15,842 nucleotides of DNA, from assembly GCA_023136395.1 (NCBI GenBank), contig JAGLRI010000011.1, positions 1-15,842 of the forward strand. Reading direction: 5' to 3'. Position numbers and translations under genes: made by a program. Source of the stretch: Candidatus Bathyarchaeota archaeon. Lineage in GTDB: Archaea > Thermoproteota > Bathyarchaeia > Bathyarchaeales > Bathyarchaeaceae. Positions 1 through 6,293 of the stretch are shown here, piece by piece. Numbering within the stretch: the stretch's first letter is position 1; every line of letters begins with the position of its first letter. Below the pieces are notes generated by a model that saw only the letters and a program-made list of their open reading frames with translations, made no database searches and was not told the origin of the DNA.

Positions 1-573
1 TGCCACAACATAAACTTCGTCACCCCCACCCATTTTGCTCCTCAACTAGCTAAGGCAACCAAACTTGCCATAGAAAGAGGATTAAAATTGCCAATAGTTT
101 GGAATTGCAGCGGTTACGAGAACGTGAAGATTATAAAATTGTTGGATGGTGTTGTTGATATTTACATGCCCGACATAAAGTATAGTCAAAACAAATCTGC
201 GAAGAAATATTCTAATGCCCCAGACTATTTTGACAGGTGTAAGGAAGCTGTCATGGAGATGCATCGACAGGTAGGTGATTTAAAACTCGACGAGAGAGGA
301 ATAGCATTTAGGGGTTTGTTGATTAGGCATCTCGTGTTACCTCACAACCTCTCTGGAAGCGAGAAGGTCTTAAAATTTATCGCAGAGGAGATCTCTACAG
401 ACAGCTATGTCAATGTGATGTCCCAATATAGACCCGCGGGGAGAGCAAAACAATATGAAGAGTTGAATAGAAAGCCCACAAACGAGGAATTTAACAGAAT
501 AATCACTGTAGCATGGGGACTTGGTTTAACACGAGGGTTACAGACGAAACACTTGTTCCGATTTGGATGTTGA
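1..573 (+). CDS. PflX-like radical SAM protein, C-terminal part (5' truncated by window edge)
   Basis: The frame is open from base 1 and ends at TGA 571-573, giving 190 residues; the start lies before the window. The first residues read CHNINFVTPTHFAPQL, the conserved NIN-VTPTH segment of the COG1313 PflX-like radical SAM family, related to pyruvate formate-lyase activating enzymes. Further matches to this family are the YMPDIKY segment near residue 55 and NVMSQYRPAGRA near residue 139. The CxxxCxxC cluster that binds 4Fe-4S and S-adenosylmethionine would lie in the missing N-terminal part. Family members are cytosolic, and their substrate is not established. The first internal ATG (88) is not the true start, because family similarity runs before it. 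A T6 tract at 590-595, just after the stop, could serve as an archaeal U-tract terminator. The gene converges on the hydrolase at 658-3429. The family call is firm; the substrate is unknown. Confidence 0.88.
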   Translation, partial: CHNINFVTPTHFAPQLAKATKLAIERGLKLPIVWNCSGYENVKIIKLLDGVVDIYMPDIKYSQNKSAKKYSNAPDYFDRCKEAVMEMHRQVGDLKLDERGIAFRGLLIRHLVLPHNLSGSEKVLKFIAEEISTDSYVNVMSQYRPAGRAKQYEELNRKPTNEEFNRIITVAWGLGLTRGLQTKHLFRFGC

Positions 574-650
574 TTTAATAAATGGATGGTTTTTTCTGGT
601 TGGTGTTAACAAATTCTCTAATGCATTTATTGGGTAAGAAATTTTAACTC

Positions 651-660
651 TAGCTAGCTA
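651..660. repeat. TAGCTAGCTA palindrome overlapping the hydrolase stop codon
   Basis: This 10-bp perfect palindrome contains the TAG stop (minus strand, 658-660) of the hydrolase. The tetranucleotide repeat puts TAG in more than one frame on both strands. Related copies occur at 3677-3690 and 8995-9005. It lies in the 84-bp convergent gap between the radical SAM gene and the hydrolase. Confidence 0.5.
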
Positions 661-3429
661 TCCTCCAAATGGTAAAACAACTGCAATGGTCCATGCAAAA
701 AATAGAGCATTAAAGACTACTCCCCCCGCAATACTTTTGCTTTCGTCAAACAACCACGCTGTGAATAATGCTGGGATGAACAATATTGGTAAAGCGATAA
801 GGACAAGGTTTCCGAACACAAATGACGCAAAGCCGAGGGGAATCACCTTTGGTAACAAATATAACGCGAATGGAATTCCTATTTTTTGCCACGATTTGTT
901 TGACAGTCGATTTTGGAGATTACGAAGCCAAAATTCATCTAACAGGGTTAAAGGGAGAAAGATAGCAAACAGTATCATCATGAGAGAAAATTCTCTTGTT
1001 GTTGGAAAGAGGTCAATGAAGTTTTGTGTAAAGACAAGGTTTAGAGCGGAAAACATTACTAGAAATCCTAAGACTCCAAGAACCGTACTTGTTTTTAACT
1101 CCAAGTACAAACGCAATTTTTCTTTAGTTAGCACAAAATAAAAAACAATAATTCCCAACAATAGTATGACTGAAACGATTAGATACGCAATTAGAAGAGA
1201 ATTTGCAAAAATAACTGGAATCCACCCAAATATTGCTAAATTTTTAGCAACAAATCCTCCAAAGAAACTTGGTGTGATCGGGGTCAAAAAGGTGGTAGAA
1301 AGGTTCAAAAGCGTTCCAACTGCACCATAACTCCAGGCTACTAAATAGGTAATCAATAACTTTTTTATTCCCATATGTGTTGATCGAGGAACCTGACTTG
1401 TTTTCCCTTTATTGATTAATCTTCCAACTTCCTTTACACACAATATAACGGGGAAAATAGAGAATAAAGCCGCAGTTACAGAAAGAGGAAAGAAAATCTT
1501 GGGCCAAGGTGAGATCGAGACTGGGAGAGTAGAATCGATACCTAGAGAAGCTTCCACCCAAGCAATTGTCTCTTCTACTATTTTAGGATCGAACATTTCT
1601 CCTGCATGATCCGTTCCGGGGGATACTATCATTTTTCTTGCGTTGCCTTCAGAGAAATCGCCATAAAGCTTATCTATCTCTTCACCTCCACCCGTGGTCA
1701 ATCTAAGTAGGTTGAGAACACTCGTTTTACTTACAATTTTATCTCTACCCCCCACAACCAGTAAGAGATTTTGGGGTGAAGTTGAATTCATTCTAATCCA
1801 AGAACCCGGAGCGATTGATACAACTGATTTTACTCTATGATCAGAATAACCCTCTCTGAAAACTGCTGCCCCGCCCATGCTATGCCCAAGAACAGCGATT
1901 TTACTCTGATTTACATCAGATCGACTGAGAAGATAGTCTACACTCGTCCTAACAGCATGATTTATCTCATTACCAATGTTGATTATCCCACGCTGAAGTA
2001 GAGATTCGACAGTAAAGTGTTGGGCTTTTCCTATCTTTCCGACGACTTCATCTGGTTCAAATTTTTTAGTTCCGTCATTATTATTAGATGTACTGTCTCT
2101 GAGGAGAGATGTATGGGCTTCTCCTTCCATGTGAGTTACAAGTTTAAAGTTGTTATCCCAAACATTTTCAGCAGGAGTTGAATTGGAATCACCAACATAA
2201 TCTGTGTTATCCGATTGACTTGAATCGTAGTATAAGTAAAGGTCTGTGTCAGACGTGTCACTCAAACTTGGAACTTTAACCCAGAGCCACGCTTTTTCGG
2301 TGCCATTGTCCCACTTCTCGATTTCAACGTAACATTGAGTTACCTCGTCACTCGTCGTAATTGCAATCTTCTTACGATTATCGTTTCTTTCAAGCTCATC
2401 AAAAACATGTGACACATCATCGTTATAGTATCCAGAAGAGTTACTGAGATAAATCAGAAGAGGGAAGTTAGATAACGCGCTATCGATATCATTATGGTCG
2501 ATTGTTATTTTAACCCGTTTGTTCCAACCACTAAGCCATCCAGCATCTCCTTCACTTTCTTCACTCCCAAAATCGAGCAAATGATCATTTTCGCTTTCGT
2601 AACTGGCTTTAATCCAAGCTGCACTTCTAGCTATGTTCGAGATCCGTACTTCATCAATTGTACCATTAAACTCTCTTTGGGAACCTGCATAATTTCCTCT
2701 ACCTATCCATAAATTGCCTCCAATACCTTCGGGAGCATCACTAGTTGGGTCACTTGCCTGGAATTCACCATTAAGATATAAGTAACAGTGAGTACCATTG
2801 TAAACCCCAACAACATTTCTCCACCCAACATTTCTTAAATCCGTATCATCCGTTACATTACCGTCTAAAACGTTTGAAGTTGAAGAAAATCTTAAACTTA
2901 AGAAGCCATTATCCAATAAGCTCAACTTAAAATTCCTGTCTTGATGCAATTCGACAATATCTTCTTTAGTAAGTATCACTTGATCAACCCCCCCGCCAGC
3001 TTCGATCCAAGCAGATAGAGTAAATTCATTTTGTACGTCTAAACTAGTATCATTAGCAACCTCAACATAATCATCATCGTCAAAGCTTTGAACATCCTCA
3101 TTTGTTTCATCTATAGAGATGCTTCCTCCACTGTCTCCGTGACCACTCAAGTCAATAGCAACAACTAGAAAATTTCTCTTTGCAAACTCTAAACTGAAAC
3201 GGCTCTGCATAGTCTGATGGGAAGCCATCAAACCGTGGCAAACTACAATACCTGGCATAATTTCAGAAGCAGATTCAGATTTGTAGACTTTCGCTTTTAA
3301 CTTAACGCCTTCACTTGTTGTAAGCCAAATCTGTTCGGTAGTAACCCCTGAAAATTCATTATATAGAATCACTTGAAGTGAAGCAACTAATAGAATAAAT
3401 AATAAAGAACTATAGATGATTCTCTTCAT
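658..3429 (-). CDS. Membrane-anchored alpha/beta hydrolase interrupted by a LamG-DUF2341 module
   Basis: The protein has 923 residues. Residues 4-23 form a signal anchor. The hydrolase begins at about 35, with the oxyanion loop CHG at 64-66 and GHGDSGG at 96-102. From about 114 to 470 an unrelated module intervenes: a LamG-like jellyroll (114-285), DUF2341 (298-425), then the first part of a LamG (426-470). The hydrolase resumes with the elbow GHSMGG (Ser517), an acid in GGRD (Asp563) and His608 in GTDH, so the triad is intact. From about 643 to the end there are seven to nine membrane helices. The signal anchor and many Asn-X-Ser/Thr sites suggest that the hydrolase and insert face outside. 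LamG domains often bind glycans, so surface attachment is plausible. No Shine-Dalgarno site is seen before the ATG, and the transcript may be leaderless. The substrate is unknown. The reading frame stays open throughout, so this is not an obvious pseudogene. Confidence 0.85.
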   Translation of the reverse strand: MKRIIYSSLLFILLVASLQVILYNEFSGVTTEQIWLTTSEGVKLKAKVYKSESASEIMPGIVVCHGLMASHQTMQSRFSLEFAKRNFLVVAIDLSGHGDSGGSISIDETNEDVQSFDDDDYVEVANDTSLDVQNEFTLSAWIEAGGGVDQVILTKEDIVELHQDRNFKLSLLDNGFLSLRFSSTSNVLDGNVTDDTDLRNVGWRNVVGVYNGTHCYLYLNGEFQASDPTSDAPEGIGGNLWIGRGNYAGSQREFNGTIDEVRISNIARSAAWIKASYESENDHLLDFGSEESEGDAGWLSGWNKRVKITIDHNDIDSALSNFPLLIYLSNSSGYYNDDVSHVFDELERNDNRKKIAITTSDEVTQCYVEIEKWDNGTEKAWLWVKVPSLSDTSDTDLYLYYDSSQSDNTDYVGDSNSTPAENVWDNNFKLVTHMEGEAHTSLLRDSTSNNNDGTKKFEPDEVVGKIGKAQHFTVESLLQRGIINIGNEINHAVRTSVDYLLSRSDVNQSKIAVLGHSMGGAAVFREGYSDHRVKSVVSIAPGSWIRMNSTSPQNLLLVVGGRDKIVSKTSVLNLLRLTTGGGEEIDKLYGDFSEGNARKMIVSPGTDHAGEMFDPKIVEETIAWVEASLGIDSTLPVSISPWPKIFFPLSVTAALFSIFPVILCVKEVGRLINKGKTSQVPRSTHMGIKKLLITYLVAWSYGAVGTLLNLSTTFLTPITPSFFGGFVAKNLAIFGWIPVIFANSLLIAYLIVSVILLLGIIVFYFVLTKEKLRLYLELKTSTVLGVLGFLVMFSALNLVFTQNFIDLFPTTREFSLMMILFAIFLPLTLLDEFWLRNLQNRLSNKSWQKIGIPFALYLLPKVIPLGFASFVFGNLVLIALPILFIPALFTAWLFDESKSIAGGVVFNALFFAWTIAVVLPFGG
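2020..3090 (-). other. Inserted single period of a DUF2341-LamG repeat, circularly permuted
   Basis: The segment runs from the Gln114 codon (3088-3090) to the Gln470 codon (2020-2022), a period of 356 codons or 1068 bp. It starts inside a LamG domain at SFDDDDYVEVAND, continues through the rest of LamG and DUF2341, and ends with the missing LamG beginning, DSTSNNNDGT...GKIGKAQ. Joining its end to its start gives GKIGKAQ-SFDDDDYVEV, which is the usual LamG entry of tandem DUF2341-LamG proteins. The two ends match at 7 of 9 bases (3082-3090 and 2014-2022). The permutation is read from the sequence; the origin as a circularised or tandem repeat unit is inferred. Confidence 0.7.
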
Positions 3430-3737
3430 TTTTCGGCCATTTATTTTTTCTTGGGTGAATGATTAATGTTTTATGGAACCTTTATCCATGATACCATATT
3501 TGTAGTATTTTGCGGGATAGAATCACCCCGTTTGGTTTTTTTTATCTTCACCGAACTTCAAAAATTCTCGTTTAATAATTTTTTAAAAAAGTAACCTATC
3601 ACAAGCTTTTTTTAATTTAATGCGAAGAAACGCAATTTTTTTACTAATATTTGCGTGATCAAAATTTGAATGAATGAGCTAGCTAACTAAACATTCAGAG
3701 AGTATATAATAAATAGTTGTATGCGTGCATACGACTC
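3430..3737. other. Intergenic region between hydrolase and rubrerythrin genes, no gene seen
   Basis: This 308-bp AT-rich stretch is upstream of the hydrolase and downstream of rubrerythrin, both on the minus strand. No convincing ORF or RNA gene was seen. It holds the AGCTAGCTAACTAA motif (3677-3690), a 6-bp-arm hairpin at 3719-3732, and several poly-A/T runs. A weak TATA-like AAATATGG on the minus strand near 3490-3500 could drive the hydrolase. Confidence 0.5.
3719..3732. repeat. Perfect inverted repeat just after the rubrerythrin stop
   Basis: GTATGC and GCATAC arms (6 bp each) flank a 2-base centre. The repeat lies 5 bases past the rubrerythrin stop codon (TAA, 3738-3740 on the minus strand). 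It may protect or end the transcript, but no T-run follows it on the minus strand. Confidence 0.45.
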
Positions 3738-4259
3738 TTATTTTAAGCTGTCTTCAGACAGCTGCAAATGGTCTATTTCTACTTTGGTGAATGCTTCAAA
3801 TATCTCTTTCACCCGTTTATTTGCTGACTCTTCTGCTGCTTTTTTATAAAACTTGATTGCTCTCGTCTCTCTAGTGTGAGACTCTTTTAAGTTGTTTATG
3901 TTAGATGTGCTGCATTCGTTTGCGTTTGGAATTTCCACTTTGGTCAGCTTTAAAATCTTCTTCCAAACATTTGCATGTTCTTCTTCAACCTTTCCTAAAG
4001 CTTTGAACAACTGCTTACCCTCATTGTCGTCAGTCTTCACTGCTGCGCAAAAGTAGAATTGTGCGTTACTAACTTCGACTTCTAAAGCTCTCTTTGCGTT
4101 CTTCTGGTCTGTTGTATTTAAAATAACATTAAAATTAACTTCTGCATCTTTTGCCTCAATAATATACTCTATTGGGACACCACAAAATGGACAATTGTTT
4201 GGAGGAGAATTACCAATGTAAGGGTCTCCACAGATTAAACATCTCCACAATTTCACCAT
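3738..4259 (-). CDS. Rubrerythrin-like protein with N-terminal rubredoxin-type zinc/iron site
   Basis: The protein has 173 residues. Residues 7-27 carry CLIC and CPFCG (Cys7, Cys10, Cys23, Cys26), a rubredoxin-like metal site. Residues 50-173 form a four-helix ferritin-like domain with the expected diiron ligands: Glu62 with Tyr69 in helix 1, Glu92xxHis95 in helix 2, Glu131 (Glu126 nearby) with Tyr138 in helix 3, and Glu161xxHis164 in helix 4. Classical rubrerythrins put the rubredoxin domain at the C-terminus; here it comes first, as in reverse rubrerythrins and several archaeal forms. The likely role is cytosolic peroxide reduction in an anaerobe. The start ATG at 4259 has AAGTGATT 5 bases upstream as a weak ribosome site and TTATATTG near 4298 as a possible TATA box. 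The gene appears monocistronic. The physiological electron donor is not encoded nearby. Confidence 0.88.
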   Translation of the reverse strand: MVKLWRCLICGDPYIGNSPPNNCPFCGVPIEYIIEAKDAEVNFNVILNTTDQKNAKRALEVEVSNAQFYFCAAVKTDDNEGKQLFKALGKVEEEHANVWKKILKLTKVEIPNANECSTSNINNLKESHTRETRAIKFYKKAAEESANKRVKEIFEAFTKVEIDHLQLSEDSLK

Positions 4260-4414
4260 TCAAATCACTTTTCATTTTTTTTAATAGTCTTATTCAATAT
4301 AAGGATAACTAACTAAGACTCATGTCTACTATGCACCTGATAATTATCTTCATATCTTCTTTCAAGGATTATATATGCATGTAAAGCGGTAGAATTTTAA
4401 AGAAGATGTGACTG

Positions 4415-4642
4415 CTACTGCTTTCTGTTTAATATACCTGAGAATAATATCTTAATGAAACATAGCAACCCAAAAGAAACTAAGGTGATTTCACCATAGA
4501 GTATGAACTTGTTGCTTTCACCTACCATAAAAGATCCATAAAAATCAAAGGCTATTAGGTGACCGAGAACCCAAACAATGCACCCTAAAGCCACTCCAGC
4601 TCCAACAGCTTCTACGAGCCTTTGTGTTCTATTCGACAACAT
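4415..4642 (-). CDS. Small two-helix membrane protein, unknown function
   Basis: The protein has 75 residues with two hydrophobic helices, about 13-32 and 47-70, joined by a short polar loop with FMVGESNKF. The ends are basic (RTQR at 5-8, NRKQ at 72-75), which suggests both termini face the cytoplasm. I do not recognise a family. It is taken as a real gene because the hydrophobic pattern is clean, the region has no competing frame, and TTAGGT lies just upstream of the ATG as a ribosome site, although its spacing is short. It sits alone between the rubrerythrin gene (155 bp downstream) and the MFS gene (232 bp upstream). Confidence 0.6.
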   Translation of the reverse strand: MLSNRTQRLVEAVGAGVALGCIVWVLGHLIAFDFYGSFMVGESNKFILYGEITLVSFGLLCFIKILFSGILNRKQ

Positions 4643-4693
4643 ACTACCTAACGGTTGAACATCAGAATTGTTGAATGAAAATACTTGTGAACT

Positions 4694-4715
4694 AAAAAAA
4701 CAGATCTCTGATCTG
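4694..4715 (-). terminator. Hairpin plus T-run, possible terminator for the MFS gene
   Basis: On the minus strand, CAGATC and GATCTG arms (4701-4706, 4710-4715) with a 3-base loop are followed by seven T (A7 on the plus strand at 4694-4700). The site lies about 160 bp after the MFS stop at 4875 and 52 bp before the start of the 75-residue gene. The stem is short, and intrinsic hairpin terminators are not typical of archaea. Confidence 0.35.
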
Positions 4716-4874
4716 CGAAAGATTGGTCTATCTTCTCTTTTTTCTTGATTTAATCATCCTATTCAGCATACGATGTGCACGCATGCATGAGGAAGCTGAA
4801 GACGAATGCAAGCATTTAAACTCGGATAAAAGAAGATAATTTTTTCGACCACAAATTTCCATAAAAATAAACTA

Positions 4875-6053
4875 CTAATTTTTTCTAGTTGTCCTCAAAA
4901 ACAAATTGGTGATTGTTCCAAACATCAATAGTGCTGAGAGGGACACCCAACCTATCCAGTATGAGTCAGTGACATCTCTTATATATCCAATAAAGAAAGG
5001 AAGACTCAGCGCTCCAAGAGAAGCAAACGTATTCATTATCCCTGATACGCTTCCCGCTACCTTAACTCCATAGAGCTTTGGGAGTATCGCGTAAGATGGG
5101 CTGCGAATGAAGTTAACGAACCATCCAAGGATGAAAACGAAGACGAATACTAACGGAAACGTTTTATAACTTGCAAACAAAAGAACACCGAAAGCGAGAA
5201 AAAGTAATGACAACACAATAATTAGTTTCTCACCAATTCTATCCGAGAAAAAACCTCCAAGTGGGTTCGACAACATTCCGGAAAAATTGAAGAGTAAGAG
5301 AGCTGTACCTGCCAAGAGAAGACTGAGACCGTATTCCTCCTGTAGAAGAAGAGGCAACCAGCCAATGAATATGATGTTTGAACCCAAACGTAAGAATTGT
5401 GTCAAAGCTAGAATCCAAAAACTTCTAGATTTTATGAAACTAACTTTTTCTCTTTCACTTCCAGTTTGGTATTCACTGCCTCTTTTATCTTGAAGCGTAA
5501 ACCAAATTGCTATAGAAATAAAAATACCCGAGATTCCAAAGAGACTCATCGGACTTCTCCATCCGAGGTTAGTGGCTAATAATGGAGTTACCCACGAAGC
5601 AATAATGGGGCCTGTACTACTTCCAATATTTAGTAATCCTAGAGCTGTTCCTCTCTCTCCAGAAGAGAACCAACTTGATATTAATTTTATATTGGGGACG
5701 AAGACTCCTGCACCAAGTAAACCAGCGAGGAACCAGGAAACAATTAACTGCCAAAGACTCGAGGAAAATCCAAACAGAATGGTTGAAGATGATACACCGA
5801 TGATGCTAAGGGTGATCACACGTCTACCCCCAATCCTATCAGCAAGGTAGCCCCAAGGTATCTGTCCAATCGTATATCCAATGAAATAGGATGATGTAAG
5901 GGCACCAGTAAAGGTATAGGTGAGGATGAATTCCTCCTTGATTAGCACCAAGAGGGTGGAGTAAGCTGTGTTGAGAAAAAACAGGAAAGATATGGAAAGA
6001 AATCCACCTACCAATATCCTCGCATAGCCAACCAATCTTCTATAAGAGTCCAT
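4875..6053 (-). CDS. MFS transporter, ACS/NNP-like
   Basis: The protein has 392 residues and about 12 membrane helices, the usual length for the Major Facilitator Superfamily. Motif A is clear in the loop between helices 2 and 3 (G68-YLADRIGGRR), and a second copy occurs in the C-terminal half (G267-FFSDRIGEK). A polar central loop spans about 188-208. The sequence GLLNIGSSTGPIIASW near 139-153 and the overall pattern resemble the anion:cation symporter and oxalate/formate-type branches, but the substrate cannot be read from sequence. The start ATG at 6053 has no close ribosome site; a GGGGG run lies about 12 bases upstream. The 240-bp leader carries a twin dyad (6197-6236) that may bind a regulator. 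Downstream is a hairpin-T site. No metabolic gene is adjacent to suggest the cargo. Confidence 0.88.
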   Translation of the reverse strand: MDSYRRLVGYARILVGGFLSISFLFFLNTAYSTLLVLIKEEFILTYTFTGALTSSYFIGYTIGQIPWGYLADRIGGRRVITLSIIGVSSSTILFGFSSSLWQLIVSWFLAGLLGAGVFVPNIKLISSWFSSGERGTALGLLNIGSSTGPIIASWVTPLLATNLGWRSPMSLFGISGIFISIAIWFTLQDKRGSEYQTGSEREKVSFIKSRSFWILALTQFLRLGSNIIFIGWLPLLLQEEYGLSLLLAGTALLLFNFSGMLSNPLGGFFSDRIGEKLIIVLSLLFLAFGVLLFASYKTFPLVFVFVFILGWFVNFIRSPSYAILPKLYGVKVAGSVSGIMNTFASLGALSLPFFIGYIRDVTDSYWIGWVSLSALLMFGTITNLFLRTTRKN

Positions 6054-6196
6054 TGGCTACTGTTTCCCCCACAAGCACAATCTGCAAAGAAAGTTTTCAA
6101 TGTTCTTAAATCTTGTGTACTAATCCTTTATTGGTTCATTGTAATAGAGTTATCATAATTACTGTGGTTTTCTCAGCAATTACTTCCAGTGTACTA

Positions 6197-6236
6197 CCTA
6201 ATGTTTAGGAACAAAATTTGATACCTAAGTTTAGGT
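6197..6236. promoter_or_regulatory. Twin dyad upstream of the MFS gene, possible operator
   Basis: Two near-identical inverted repeats are present: CCTAA-TGT-TTAGG (6197-6209) and ACCTAA-GT-TTAGGT (6223-6236). Their centres are about 26-27 bp apart. They lie 144-183 bp upstream of the MFS start at 6053 and 58-97 bp past the DUF1566 stop. Two copies of the same dyad at that spacing suggest cooperative binding by a dimeric regulator. The regulator is unknown. Confidence 0.4.
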
Positions 6237-6293
6237 TGTAATCCTCAACTGTTCTATTTTTTGGTTAATTTTGTTGTTTTTATCATTTTTTAG

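Noticed and set aside
686..1141. 151-codon plus-strand frame
   Set aside because: It is antisense to the membrane helices of the first hydrolase; its basic residues result from reading hydrophobic codons backwards.
658..3429. Hydrolase as a pseudogene broken by an insertion
   Set aside because: The frame is open across both junctions and all catalytic residues remain, so a functional chimera is more likely.
3511..3550. CGGG-CCCG hairpin followed by T8 on the plus strand
   Set aside because: The arms are only 4 bp with a 10-base loop, and no plus-strand gene ends nearby.
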